In this document: positions 1 to 8,165 of the stretch, one piece after another
Layout: each line of letters starts with the position of its first letter
How positions within the stretch are numbered: the first letter of the stretch is position 1
From: Lignipirellula cremea
GTDB lineage: Bacteria > Planctomycetota > Planctomycetia > Pirellulales > Pirellulaceae
Assembly: GCF_007751035.1 (NCBI RefSeq)
Contig: NZ_CP036433.1
Location: forward strand, 2,709,001-2,773,000
DNA length: 64,000 nt
Reading direction: 5' to 3'
Program-made: the position numbers and the translations under genes
The notes under the pieces: model-generated
What the model saw: only the letters and a program-made list of their open reading frames with translations
Database searches by the model: none
What the model was told of the DNA's origin: nothing

Positions 1-864
1 TTCGTCGGTCGAAGCGCCGATATGCGGGGTGCAGACGATCGCCTGGGCCAGTTGCGTCTGGGAGAAGTCGGCGGCGCCGCCGGCCGGTTCGTCCTCAAAA
101 ACGTCGAGCCCGACTTTCAGCGACTTCTGCCGGATGGCCGCCAGCAACGCCTCCGTGTCGATCAGTTCCCCGCGGGACGTATTCACCAGAATGGCGCCGT
201 CGGGCATGGCGGCCAGGAAAGCAGCGTCGACCAGATGCTTCGTCTGGGGCGTGAACGCCAGGTGCACGCTGACCGCATCGGATCGGGCCGCCAGCTCCAG
301 CGGATCGGCCGCCCTTTCGACGCCAGCCTGTTCGGCCGTCTCGTCGGTGAGACTGCGGCTCCAGACGACCAGGTTCATTTCCAGGGCCTGGGCCCGTTGA
401 CCCAGCGCCTGGCCGATCGCTCCCCAGCCGAGAATCCCCAGCGTGCGGCCTTTGAGACCGCGGGCGTCGCCGAAGGCTTTCTTTTGCCAGGACCCCTGCT
501 GCAGGGCGAACGTCGCTTTGGCGATGCCGCGATCGGCGGCGATCAACAAGCCAAGGGCCAGTTCCGCCACGGCCGCCGTATTCTTGCCGGGGCAGTTGGC
601 CACGTACACGCCCCGGGCGCTGGCCGTTTTCAGGTCGATCGTGTTGACGCCGGCCCCCGCACGGATCACCAGGCCGAGGCGCGGCGCCGCTTCCAGAACG
701 GCGGCATCGACCCGCGTAGAACGAACGATTAACACCTGGGCGTCGGCCACCGCAGCCGGCAGGGTTTCCGGCGTCAGGTCGGGACGCACCTCCACTTGGG
801 CGCCCAGCGCGGTCAGTTCGTCGACCGTTTGCGAAGACAGCTTGTCGGCGATTAGCACCTTCAT
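1..864 (-). CDS. serA: D-3-phosphoglycerate dehydrogenase, 5' part (runs off the window)
   Basis: The reverse strand encodes 288 codons of a D-isomer-specific 2-hydroxyacid dehydrogenase, beginning MKVLIADKLSSQTVDEL and still open at the window edge. The Rossmann segment LGILGWGAIGQALG is clear (residues about 145-158), and substrate-domain motifs such as VIRAGAGVNTIDL and NTSRGELIDTEAL are present. The catalytic-histidine region (TPHIGASTDE) lies at the very edge. These fit SerA, which oxidises 3-phosphoglycerate to 3-phosphohydroxypyruvate in the first step of serine synthesis. The start is supported by an AGGAGG ribosome site 6 bases upstream. The distal part, where a C-terminal ACT/ASB regulatory region would be, is not in the window, so another family dehydrogenase is not fully excluded. 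Confidence 0.9.
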   Translation of the reverse strand, partial: MKVLIADKLSSQTVDELTALGAQVEVRPDLTPETLPAAVADAQVLIVRSTRVDAAVLEAAPRLGLVIRAGAGVNTIDLKTASARGVYVANCPGKNTAAVAELALGLLIAADRGIAKATFALQQGSWQKKAFGDARGLKGRTLGILGWGAIGQALGQRAQALEMNLVVWSRSLTDETAEQAGVERAADPLELAARSDAVSVHLAFTPQTKHLVDAAFLAAMPDGAILVNTSRGELIDTEALLAAIRQKSLKVGLDVFEDEPAGGAADFSQTQLAQAIVCTPHIGASTDE

Positions 865-913
865 GGACGTCCTCCTGTGTAGATCCGGGAGCCGCGATGA
901 CGGGAGCAACGCG

Positions 914-1540
914 TTAAATGGCTTCGATATGCAGCCCTCGGCGACGGCGTTCCTTGCGGCGGGCGTCGTCGATAACGTCAAACACATGCTGGACGTCGGC
1001 CACGCCGTCGAGCTGCAGCCGGGGGTCGGACTGATCGCTGGAGATCAACTCGATCGAGCCCACGTTCAGCATCCGCTCCACCATGCCCTGCTTCAGGGCG
1101 ACGTCGTCGATGTCGATCACTTCGATACGGTTGGTCACCCGTGAGAGCAAGCCTTTTTTGTGAATGAACCGCTGGGTCGTCAGTTCATAGTGCACCGACA
1201 TCTTGCGATAGGCCAGCTGCAGGCCTAGCCCGACCCACATCAACAGCACAACGCCGGCGATCGCCATCCAGGTTTGCGGCAACAGTTTGAAGTCGGGAAT
1301 AAAGGCGCTCCCCACTCCGGCGCCAATCGTCGCCAGCACGGCGATCACCCAGGATCCGACCATCGACTTGCCCGAGTATCCGCCTTCCCACAGCTGGACT
1401 TCCTCGTCATCGGACACATCCCGCGGATTGCCCAGGGGGGACTTCGGGCCGGCTTGAGGGGCGGCTCCTACTTTGGCGCCGCACCTTTGACAAAAAGCGG
1501 CATCGGGCGGCAGTTTGGCGCCGCAAGCATTGCAATTCAT
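914..1540 (-). CDS. Zinc-ribbon plus bacterial PH-domain membrane protein
   Basis: This is a 208-residue protein. The N-terminus is a zinc ribbon with two CxxC knuckles (MNCNACGAKLPPDAAFCQRC). After a linker come two membrane segments (about residues 64-85 and 90-110), then a YdbS/bPH2-type PH domain (HYELTTQRFIHKKGLLSR, NRIEVIDIDDV, with a conserved 'GSIEL' strand). Such proteins are inner-membrane proteins of unclear function. The frame is open further upstream, but the ATG at 1540 begins exactly at the zinc ribbon and has AAAGGA about 10 bases before it, so I chose it. The ribosome-site and domain evidence are good; the biological role is unknown. Confidence 0.8.
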   Translation of the reverse strand: MNCNACGAKLPPDAAFCQRCGAKVGAAPQAGPKSPLGNPRDVSDDEEVQLWEGGYSGKSMVGSWVIAVLATIGAGVGSAFIPDFKLLPQTWMAIAGVVLLMWVGLGLQLAYRKMSVHYELTTQRFIHKKGLLSRVTNRIEVIDIDDVALKQGMVERMLNVGSIELISSDQSDPRLQLDGVADVQHVFDVIDDARRKERRRRGLHIEAI

Positions 1541-1661
1541 GAGGGCTGTTCCTTTGTCGATAGTCCTGTCCGCAGGATTATATCGTTTCCTCACGCTCCC
1601 CGTCAGTACGATGGCTTCCGTCGCCTGCGGCAAGCTCGCCAAGCTGACAGATCATCCCAAT

Positions 1662-1694
1662 AAAAAAGACGCGCCGCCACAGGGACGACGCGTC
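1662..1694 (-). terminator. Rho-independent terminator of the PRC-barrel gene
   Basis: On the minus strand a 9-bp stem (GACGCGTCG pairing with CGGCGCGTC, one G-T wobble), with a 9-base loop, is followed by six T residues. It lies 67 bases past the stop of the gene ending at 1761, as expected for an intrinsic terminator of that transcript. Confidence 0.75.
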
Positions 1695-1760
1695 AGAACG
1701 AGGGATTCAATGTTTCCTCGATGTTTTCCGGCAAGCCGGGGCTGAGTCAGGGAGACGGCG

Positions 1761-3047
1761 TTATTTGCTCGCTTCTTTCTTGCGCAGTTCTTCGTCCCGT
1801 TCGCTCACAGCGCCGCCGAACAACGGCTTGCCGTAACGCACATGGACGTACTCCACCCACGCCCGGTCGATCTGCGTGGGCCAGTCTTCAGGGGCGAACG
1901 TCGGCGTATTTTCGATCACCTTTTCGTCGACCTCAAGGCGCCAGGTTTCACTGCCCGGCGAGGCGACAAAGGCGCTCAGCGGAATCGCATGCAGATGGTC
2001 CCGTTTATCCTCGAAGCGGGCGCCGGCGTAGGCAATGCGTCCATCGCGTTCCAGCAACGCCAGGTCCACGACTTCACCAACCGGTTTCCCATCGGCGTCG
2101 ACGATCACCTTTCCCTGCAGATTGGTCAGCAGGGCAAACTGGTACTGGTCGGCTGCTTCGGACCAGTCGCTCCAGGCTCCGACGCCCTGGGCGTTACGTA
2201 GATCGATCGAACCCATCTTTCCCTGTACGCTGGAGGCGATGAACAGTTCGGCGTCGCCGACCTTGCTGGCCACGCCGTCGATGGTTACCTTTTCTCCCTG
2301 GTTAAAGGTGAAGTTGCGGCGCGAAAGATAACTTAGCGGCCCCATGTGCGCGACTTTATCGCCATCGGCGGTGGCCACCACGACCTGCACCGAAGGAGTG
2401 GCCGCAGGAGCCGGACGGAGGTAGTTGATCCGCTTGACTTCACCCTGAATCTTCGACCGTTCGCCCGCGGCAAAGGCCTTGGAGAATTCCGAATCCGGTC
2501 CCCAGGGAGAGGCGCCAGTCCGGTCGCTCCAGTAAGGCTCCACGTCGAAGAATTCAAATACGGCAGCGCCCCACAAGCGGTTCTGGGTTTTCTCGGTGTC
2601 GCCGGCCTGCAGCGAAGGCGCCTTCTCCAGCAGCGTGCGGTCGACGCGTAACTGCAGCATCTCGCCCGAGTTGGAAACGGCCGACCACGGCGCGGCCACC
2701 TGGCGGCGTCCCTTCTTATCGCCCGGAATCTGCAGCAGGAGCAGCGCCCCGCGGCCCTCTTCGAGATCAATCGCCACATCTTCGACCGATCCGATCAACT
2801 TCCCCTGCGTATCCATCACATGCCGACCAAGCAGCGTGGTGGCCCGGGTGACGGGACCAAAATCCCGCTCGCTGGAGCCAATGTGCAGAGCCAGGCGTGG
2901 CTCGCCTGCTTTCAATTCCAGCGCTGGCTTGTTGGCAGTCGGATCTTTTTCCTCCGCCAGCGCGACTCCGCTAGCGACAGGCAGCATCAACCCCGCGAAG
3001 GCGGCGGATCGAAAACCGTGTAAACGAATCCAAGTAGAGATGGACAT
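1761..3047 (-). CDS. Exported protein with two PRC-barrel domains
   Basis: This 428-residue protein has an N-terminal signal peptide (IRLHGFRSAAFAGLMLPVA, ending near ALAEE). Two PRC-barrel-like modules are visible: one near residues 65-125 (LLGRHVMDTQGKLIGSVEDV) and one near 305-365 (LQGKVIVDADGKPVGEVVDL). PRC-barrel modules are small beta-barrels found in photosynthetic reaction-centre H subunits, RimM and many envelope proteins, where they mediate binding. The start at 3047 has AAGGAG 7 bases upstream and begins the signal peptide, so the longer open frame is not used. A terminator follows at 1662-1694. The specific role is unknown. Confidence 0.75.
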   Translation of the reverse strand: MSISTWIRLHGFRSAAFAGLMLPVASGVALAEEKDPTANKPALELKAGEPRLALHIGSSERDFGPVTRATTLLGRHVMDTQGKLIGSVEDVAIDLEEGRGALLLLQIPGDKKGRRQVAAPWSAVSNSGEMLQLRVDRTLLEKAPSLQAGDTEKTQNRLWGAAVFEFFDVEPYWSDRTGASPWGPDSEFSKAFAAGERSKIQGEVKRINYLRPAPAATPSVQVVVATADGDKVAHMGPLSYLSRRNFTFNQGEKVTIDGVASKVGDAELFIASSVQGKMGSIDLRNAQGVGAWSDWSEAADQYQFALLTNLQGKVIVDADGKPVGEVVDLALLERDGRIAYAGARFEDKRDHLHAIPLSAFVASPGSETWRLEVDEKVIENTPTFAPEDWPTQIDRAWVEYVHVRYGKPLFGGAVSERDEELRKKEASK

Positions 3048-3270
3048 CAGGTTGCTCCTTGAGAGTTTGGACCGAAGAAACTCTCCGCAAATGCGGCGCC
3101 AAAACTGAATCACCCCGTTTTCAACGCCTCGCTTTGCCTCCGCCCCCTGCGCTCGTTCGCCGCCTGCCGAAAAGACGCTTGCCCGGCGACCAGATCGACC
3201 GCCGGGCGACCGGAAAGATCGTCAGCTGCCTGCCAGACAACGGGATGCGGCTGCGATTAGCCCGGAGATA

Positions 3271-4569
3271 TCAGCCTGGTTTCCCCTGCAGCTGCGACCA
3301 GTGTTGATGGGCGAATGCAGCTGCATCTTCGGCGGTGAGGATCTGTCCGTCCAGCTGCGCATCGCGAACCGCATCGAGCAACGCTTTGTAATACGGACCG
3401 GTGGGAACGCCGGCGGCCTTGAGTTCATTTCCGGTCAAAAGGGTCGGCGGGTTAAGTTCTTCCGCCGGCCAGGCCAGGCGTTCGCGGCAGAGCGCCACCC
3501 CGGCCTGTTCGCCCGATATCACCTGGCCGACCGCGGCGGCGAAATCAACCAGTTCCGCCGCCCTGGGCGATACCAGTAACCGCTGCACTTGCGACCAGGG
3601 CATGCGCTGGGCGGCGACCACCGTGAGCGCATGCTGCAGCAGGAACAGGGCCCCTTTGCTTTCTTCGTTCGACAGTCGCCAGCGGCGGCATGCCGCCTCG
3701 GCCGGCCGGCAGGTGCGACCCTGCTCGCAGATCTCAAAGAACAGCGCCGCGAGGCCGACGGAAAACGTGGGCTCGCGCAGCGCATCGAGCAGGGCGAGCG
3801 TCGTCGTCCAGCGACTGGGCGCGTCCCCCTGGTCGTCGGTTCCCTCCGCAAAAACGTCTTCGCTTTCCGGCAGGATTTCCGCCAGCAGCCGGGAGTCACG
3901 CAGTAGCAGCAGCGCCGTCGCCCGCTGTCCGTTGACCAGCATGCGTCGCAGCTCGGCGGCGATCCTTTCGGGACTGACTTTGTGGATCAGCGGAGCCTCG
4001 CGACGCACGGCCTGCCAGGTCGCTTCGTCCATGGTAAAGCGGAAATTCGCGGTGAAGCGGATCGCCCGGAGCATGCGCAGTTTATCTTCGGCGATTCGTT
4101 CGTACGGGTCGCCAATTGCTTTCACCACGCCGTCGTGCAGATCGCGTTGCCCGTCGATGTAATCGATGACGCGTTCTTCCAGCGGGTCAAAGAACAGGCC
4201 ATTAATGGTGAAATCACGCCGCTGGGCGTCGGCTTCGGCCGTGCTGTAGGCAACGCGGTCAGGCCGCCGGCCGTCGCTATAATCGCTATCCTCGCGAAAG
4301 GTAGCAACTTCGATCGGGTTCGCCTCGCGCGGGCCCAGCACCGTCATCACGCCAAAGGCCGCTCCAATGGGAATCGTCCGCGAACGGCCAAACACGGAAC
4401 GCACCTGTTCCGGGCGCGCGCTAGTGGCGACATCGTAATCCTTGGGCGTTTTTCCCAGAAGTTGATCGCGCACGCAGCCGCCGGCCCAGCAGGCTTCGTA
4501 ACCGGCGTCGCGCAAGATTCGCACCACTTCGACGGCAAACAGGCGGGATGCCTCAGGCGACTCAGGCAT
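3271..4569 (-). CDS. CCA tRNA nucleotidyltransferase / poly(A) polymerase family protein
   Basis: The 432-residue protein carries the class II nucleotidyltransferase head: GGCVRD at about residues 30-35, the metal-binding DYD at 44-46, and the downstream motifs RRDFTINGLFFDP and ERIAEDKLRMLRAIRF that bind the nucleotide and tRNA. The family either adds CCA to tRNA 3' ends or adds poly(A) tails; sequence alone does not settle which. I see no HD phosphohydrolase motif in the C-terminal half. The start at 4569 has GGAG 6 bases upstream and places the first helix at the usual distance from GGCVRD. It is divergent from the rhodanese gene, with 86 bases between their starts. Confidence 0.85.
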   Translation of the reverse strand: MPESPEASRLFAVEVVRILRDAGYEACWAGGCVRDQLLGKTPKDYDVATSARPEQVRSVFGRSRTIPIGAAFGVMTVLGPREANPIEVATFREDSDYSDGRRPDRVAYSTAEADAQRRDFTINGLFFDPLEERVIDYIDGQRDLHDGVVKAIGDPYERIAEDKLRMLRAIRFTANFRFTMDEATWQAVRREAPLIHKVSPERIAAELRRMLVNGQRATALLLLRDSRLLAEILPESEDVFAEGTDDQGDAPSRWTTTLALLDALREPTFSVGLAALFFEICEQGRTCRPAEAACRRWRLSNEESKGALFLLQHALTVVAAQRMPWSQVQRLLVSPRAAELVDFAAAVGQVISGEQAGVALCRERLAWPAEELNPPTLLTGNELKAAGVPTGPYYKALLDAVRDAQLDGQILTAEDAAAFAHQHWSQLQGKPG

Positions 4570-4655
4570 GATAACTCCAAGGCGATCTAGACAATTCATT
4601 TTACCAGGGATAGGGTACACAGTTAACTTACCGAACTTCCTGCTGAGGCCCACCG

Positions 4656-5000
4656 ATGACTGACCAGAAAGAGTTCCCGCTGGAGATTAATGTTCACCAG
4701 GTAAAACAGCTGCGTGATGGCGGCGAAGAGTTTTTACTGCTGGACTGCCGGGAACCGTCCGAATACGAAGCGGTGAAAATCGAAGGATCCAAGCACCTGC
4801 CCATGGGCGAAACGCCCAGCCGTCTGGAAGAACTGGAAGCGTTCCGCAACGGCCGGATCGTCGTTCATTGCCATCATGGCGGCCGCAGCATGAAGGTCAC
4901 CAGCTTTCTCCGCGATCAGGGTTTTGCCGGAGCGCAAAACATGGAAGGCGGCATCGATCAGTGGTCGCTGGAAATCGACCCCTCCCTGCCCCGGTATTGA
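4656..5000 (+). CDS. Rhodanese-like sulfurtransferase
   Basis: A single-domain rhodanese of 114 residues. The CH2A-like segment LLLDCREPSEYE and the active loop CHHGGRS with catalytic Cys72 are both intact, so the protein could carry a persulfide. The length is typical for single-domain rhodaneses such as GlpE or the PspE core. No signal peptide is visible, so it should be cytoplasmic. GAGG lies 7 bases before the ATG. The neighbour upstream is divergent and gives no functional hint; the physiological sulfur donor and acceptor are unknown. Confidence 0.85.
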   Translation: MTDQKEFPLEINVHQVKQLRDGGEEFLLLDCREPSEYEAVKIEGSKHLPMGETPSRLEELEAFRNGRIVVHCHHGGRSMKVTSFLRDQGFAGAQNMEGGIDQWSLEIDPSLPRY

Positions 5001-5159
5001 ACCGGTTCTTCCAGGCGGCGCCGGTCGCTTGCTGTTTCTGCGTCACTCACGGCCCGAGGGCGGGAATCGCACTTTCTTTGCAGGCGCCTTCTCTTCTACA
5101 ATGGCAGCGGGCCGAGTCGAGAATTCCCGTACGCCCGTACGTTGTCAGAGGACTGTTGC

Positions 5160-6158
5160 ATGTGGAAATGGAGAACCAACCGTATCCTGGGACCAGGTGC
5201 GGCGTTGCTGATGGCGCTGGTCCTGTTGACCTCGGTCTGTTGCCAGAAAAGCGGAGCCGCTCCGGCCGAGCGTTATCGGGCGGTTCCCTTCGACGGGAAA
5301 CGGGCGATGGAGCATCTGGTCGCCATCTGTGCGATCGGCAGGCGCGTTTCCGGCACCGAGGGCATGCAACAGCAGCAGCAGATGCTGGAAAAATACTTTA
5401 CTGACCTGGGCGCCCAGGTCGAAATGCAAGCGTTCCCGATCCGCCACCCGCTGGACGGTTCGCCGGTCGAACTGGCCAACATGATCGTGCACTGGCATCC
5501 GGAGAAAAAAGAACGCATTCTCCTTTGCGCCCATTACGACACCCGCCCCTTCCCGGATCGCGACCCCAAAAACAAGCAGGGCGTATTTGTCGGCGCCAAC
5601 GATGGAGCCAGCGGAGTCGCCCTGTTGATGGAACTGGGCCTGTACATGAAGGATCTGAAAAGCCCCTTTGGCGTCGACTTTATCCTGTTCGACGGCGAAG
5701 AGCTGGTTTACAGCGATCTGCGCGACAGCTACTTTCTGGGGTCCGAGTATTTCGCCGGCCAGTACGTTTCCAATCCGCCCGACTATCGTTACCGGGCCGG
5801 GTTGCTGGTCGACATGGTCGGCGACGCGGACCTGCAGATTTACCAGGAACGGAACAGCTTGAGCTACGCGCCCACCATGGTCCGCGATGTCTGGACCATC
5901 GCCAAAGAGCTGGGCGTTCGCGAATTTGTGCCGCGGCCCCGCCATACGGTGCGCGACGATCACCTCGCCTTGAACCGCACCGCCAAAATACCGACGATCG
6001 ACCTGATCGACTTCGATTACCCGCGACCCGGCTACGCTTACTCCTACTGGCATACGCAAGCCGACGTGCCCGATAACTGCTCCGCCGATTCCCTTGAAAA
6101 GGTCGGCAAGGTCGTCCATGAATGGCTCCGCCGCCTGGAAGACAAACCGATGCGCTAA
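5160..6158 (+). CDS. M28-family metallopeptidase / glutaminyl-peptide cyclotransferase-like protein
   Basis: This 332-residue protein has an N-terminal export segment (GAALLMALVLLTSVCCQ) that could be a signal peptide or a weak lipobox. The zinc-binding aminopeptidase/glutaminyl cyclase fold follows: AHYDTRP (His and Asp ligands), NDGASGVA (bridging Asp), FDGEE (catalytic Glu pair), and the late histidine in SYWHTQADVPDN. The RDDHLALN and PTIDLIDFDYP segments resemble glutaminyl cyclases more than general aminopeptidases, so N-terminal pyroglutamate formation on exported proteins is a fair inference. The start has AGAGGA 7 bases upstream. Its stop codon lies in the first copy of an 18-bp tandem duplication (6140-6175) shared with the convergent gene. 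Confidence 0.82.
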   Translation: MWKWRTNRILGPGAALLMALVLLTSVCCQKSGAAPAERYRAVPFDGKRAMEHLVAICAIGRRVSGTEGMQQQQQMLEKYFTDLGAQVEMQAFPIRHPLDGSPVELANMIVHWHPEKKERILLCAHYDTRPFPDRDPKNKQGVFVGANDGASGVALLMELGLYMKDLKSPFGVDFILFDGEELVYSDLRDSYFLGSEYFAGQYVSNPPDYRYRAGLLVDMVGDADLQIYQERNSLSYAPTMVRDVWTIAKELGVREFVPRPRHTVRDDHLALNRTAKIPTIDLIDFDYPRPGYAYSYWHTQADVPDNCSADSLEKVGKVVHEWLRRLEDKPMR

Positions 6159-6175
6159 GACAAACCGATGCGCTA
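6140..6175. repeat. 18-bp exact tandem duplication spanning two convergent stop codons
   Basis: The 18 bases AGACAAACCGATGCGCTA occur twice, head to tail, at 6140-6157 and 6158-6175. The first copy holds the end of the M28 peptidase gene and the second supplies the stop codon of the convergent thiamine gene. Confidence 0.97.
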
Positions 6176-7249
6176 GTCGTTTGCTGCCAGCCGGGATCGC
6201 CACTGGGCGGCGGCCGTTTGGGGCGATGACGCCTGCAGGATCGCTCCGCTGACGGCTACGCGGGGGAATCCGGCCGCCTGGACCTGGTCGAGGTTGTCCA
6301 GCGTAATCCCGCCGATGGCGTACGCCGGCAGTCGGATCTCCGCCGCGACTTGCCGTAGCAAATCGACGCCGGGAAAGCTGGCAAACTGCTTGGTTGTGGA
6401 AGGGAACGTCGGCCCCACTCCGATATAGTCGGCGCCTTCCAGCACCGCGGTTCGCGCCTGTTCCAGCGAATGGGTGGAAACGCCAATCAACCGTTGCGGG
6501 CCAACGATCGTCCGGGCCTGTTTCACGGTCAGCTCGTCCTGCCCCAGGTGCACGCCGTCGGCTTGCGACAAAACGGCGAGGTCGGGCCGATCGTTCATGA
6601 TGAACAGCACGCCGGCCGCCCGGGTCAGCGCTCGCAACTGCAGAGCCCGTTCCAGCAGCACGCGATCGCTCAGCCGTTTGTCGCGGAGCTGCAGAATGGC
6701 CGCCCCGCCGGCGATCAGCTGGTTCGCCATCTGTTCAAACGCCCGGCTGTCGACCCGTCCGTCGAGCAGCACATACAGCCGGCAGTCGGCCAGTCTTTCT
6801 CCGGCTTGTTCCAGGGACGAGACGGCTTTCTCCAGCGTGTACAACCGGTACCGCAACGACTCCATCTTGCGCGCCAGCTCGACGCTCACTGGCTTGGCGT
6901 ATTCTTCCAGGGCCCGGAACGATTGCTCGGCCCGTTTGAAATTAGCGGCCGCGATCGCCGGCAAGGACTCCCGCCGATACTCGCTCGGCGTCGCCAGGCT
7001 GGCGCCCACATCCTGCTGGCTCTCCCGCGCCGCATGGAGTTCCCGCGATGGCAAGGTAGAGATCGCCTCCGCCAGATCGTGCCGCAGGTTCTTGACGCCG
7101 CCTGACAGTAATCCATCGTCCAGGGCGAACCGCAAATAATCCTCAATCACCCGCAGTCCTTCGGCCGCTCGATTGGCATTCGCGTCGAGGATTCGCCAGA
7201 TCGGCGTCGACGGTTCTTGGGCGGGATCGGGCGAGGGCTCATTCGTCAT
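6173..7249 (-). CDS. thiE: Thiamine-phosphate synthase with N-terminal ThiD2-like domain
   Basis: The C-terminal part (about residues 155-350) is a ThiE TIM barrel: LQLRDKRLSDR, the nucleotide/metal region IMNDRPDLA, GVHLGQDEL, IGVSTHS, YIGVGPTFPSTTK and the phosphate loop AIGGITLDN. ThiE joins hydroxymethylpyrimidine diphosphate to thiazole phosphate to give thiamine phosphate. The N-terminal part (about 17-150), with RILDANANRAAEGLRVIEDY, matches the ThiD2-type domain reported to phosphorylate hydroxymethylpyrimidine phosphate in some lineages. The protein could therefore supply and use the same substrate; that is inference from domain identity. The stop codon sits in the 18-bp tandem duplication. 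Confidence 0.88.
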   Translation of the reverse strand: MTNEPSPDPAQEPSTPIWRILDANANRAAEGLRVIEDYLRFALDDGLLSGGVKNLRHDLAEAISTLPSRELHAARESQQDVGASLATPSEYRRESLPAIAAANFKRAEQSFRALEEYAKPVSVELARKMESLRYRLYTLEKAVSSLEQAGERLADCRLYVLLDGRVDSRAFEQMANQLIAGGAAILQLRDKRLSDRVLLERALQLRALTRAAGVLFIMNDRPDLAVLSQADGVHLGQDELTVKQARTIVGPQRLIGVSTHSLEQARTAVLEGADYIGVGPTFPSTTKQFASFPGVDLLRQVAAEIRLPAYAIGGITLDNLDQVQAAGFPRVAVSGAILQASSPQTAAAQWRSRLAAND

Positions 7250-7296
7250 GGTCGTTCAATTTCCGGTTGCTGTTGCACCGAAGCGCCCGCAGGCGG

Positions 7297-7974
7297 TTAC
7301 TTCGTTCGCGGTACGACGGCGTTTGCATCGTTTGCTTCGCTTGGCGCCCGTTCTGCCTCCACCGGATCGCTGCCGTCCTGCGCCATCGCGGGTTTGGCGG
7401 CGGGCTGGCGGGAGGCATTCTCGACGCGGGATGCTTCCAGCTGCGCGCCATAGAGGGTAACCAGGAAACTGCTGGCCGAGAAGGCGCCGACGCCGCCGAT
7501 CACGGCGGTCGAAGCGAAGCCAAAAATGGCGCCGACCAGATCCATCCGGCTCCAGTACCACCAGACCATCAGCCCGCCGCCCAGGAGCGAGCCAAGTACG
7601 CAGCCGAGGATCGTCATCACCAGAATCACCAGTCCCGGCGGCGTATGCCGGGTCAAACTGGAAGCGGGTCCAAACCGCAACGGGTTGACCTTTTCGCCCG
7701 ACCGGAACTTTGCGGTGGAGCCGTTCTCCTTCAGCTTTTTCCCTAAACCGGCTCCCAGCAGATGGGCCGCCACGCACAGGCCGAACAGGATCATCATCGC
7801 CACGCCCGCCGGCGTGAGCCAGGTCATCACCGCCATGGCAGCGCAAAACCCGCCGATCGAAAGCAGCAGCGTCGACAGCCGGAACTGCGGCGGATCGATC
7901 GCTGGTCGCAAATCCTGATCGTCTTTTTTCATAAAGGTTTCACGGCAATCGCGAATCTCCAGGTTCTGTTTCAT
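7297..7974 (-). CDS. Hypothetical integral membrane protein
   Basis: I do not recognise a named family. The 225-residue protein has a charged N-terminus, then the planctomycete-style entry QFRLSTLLLSIGGFCAAMAV. About four membrane segments follow (residues about 34-52, 55-75, 114-136, 143-165), and a hydrophilic Ala/Glu-rich tail ends near VVPRTK. The first ATG at 7974 has only a weak AGG directly upstream; an internal ATG at 7932 is possible but has no better ribosome site. It lies 47 bases before thiE on the same strand, so cotranscription with it is possible. Confidence 0.6.
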   Translation of the reverse strand: MKQNLEIRDCRETFMKKDDQDLRPAIDPPQFRLSTLLLSIGGFCAAMAVMTWLTPAGVAMMILFGLCVAAHLLGAGLGKKLKENGSTAKFRSGEKVNPLRFGPASSLTRHTPPGLVILVMTILGCVLGSLLGGGLMVWWYWSRMDLVGAIFGFASTAVIGGVGAFSASSFLVTLYGAQLEASRVENASRQPAAKPAMAQDGSDPVEAERAPSEANDANAVVPRTK

Positions 7975-8165
7975 CCTATACGGCCTGCCACCTGGGAGAA
8001 AGTGCCGCCTGGCCGCGGCAAGCCCAAATCAGGCTGGTTGCAAGCGCCGTAGCCCGTCGCCCTGCCGGTTCGCGAGACGGGTCTTCTGCAGATATGATAA
8101 AACAGACCTTGCCCAGGCCATGATCGCCCTGGCGTCGGCTCCTGTTTCTTCGGTGAATCCCTGCA

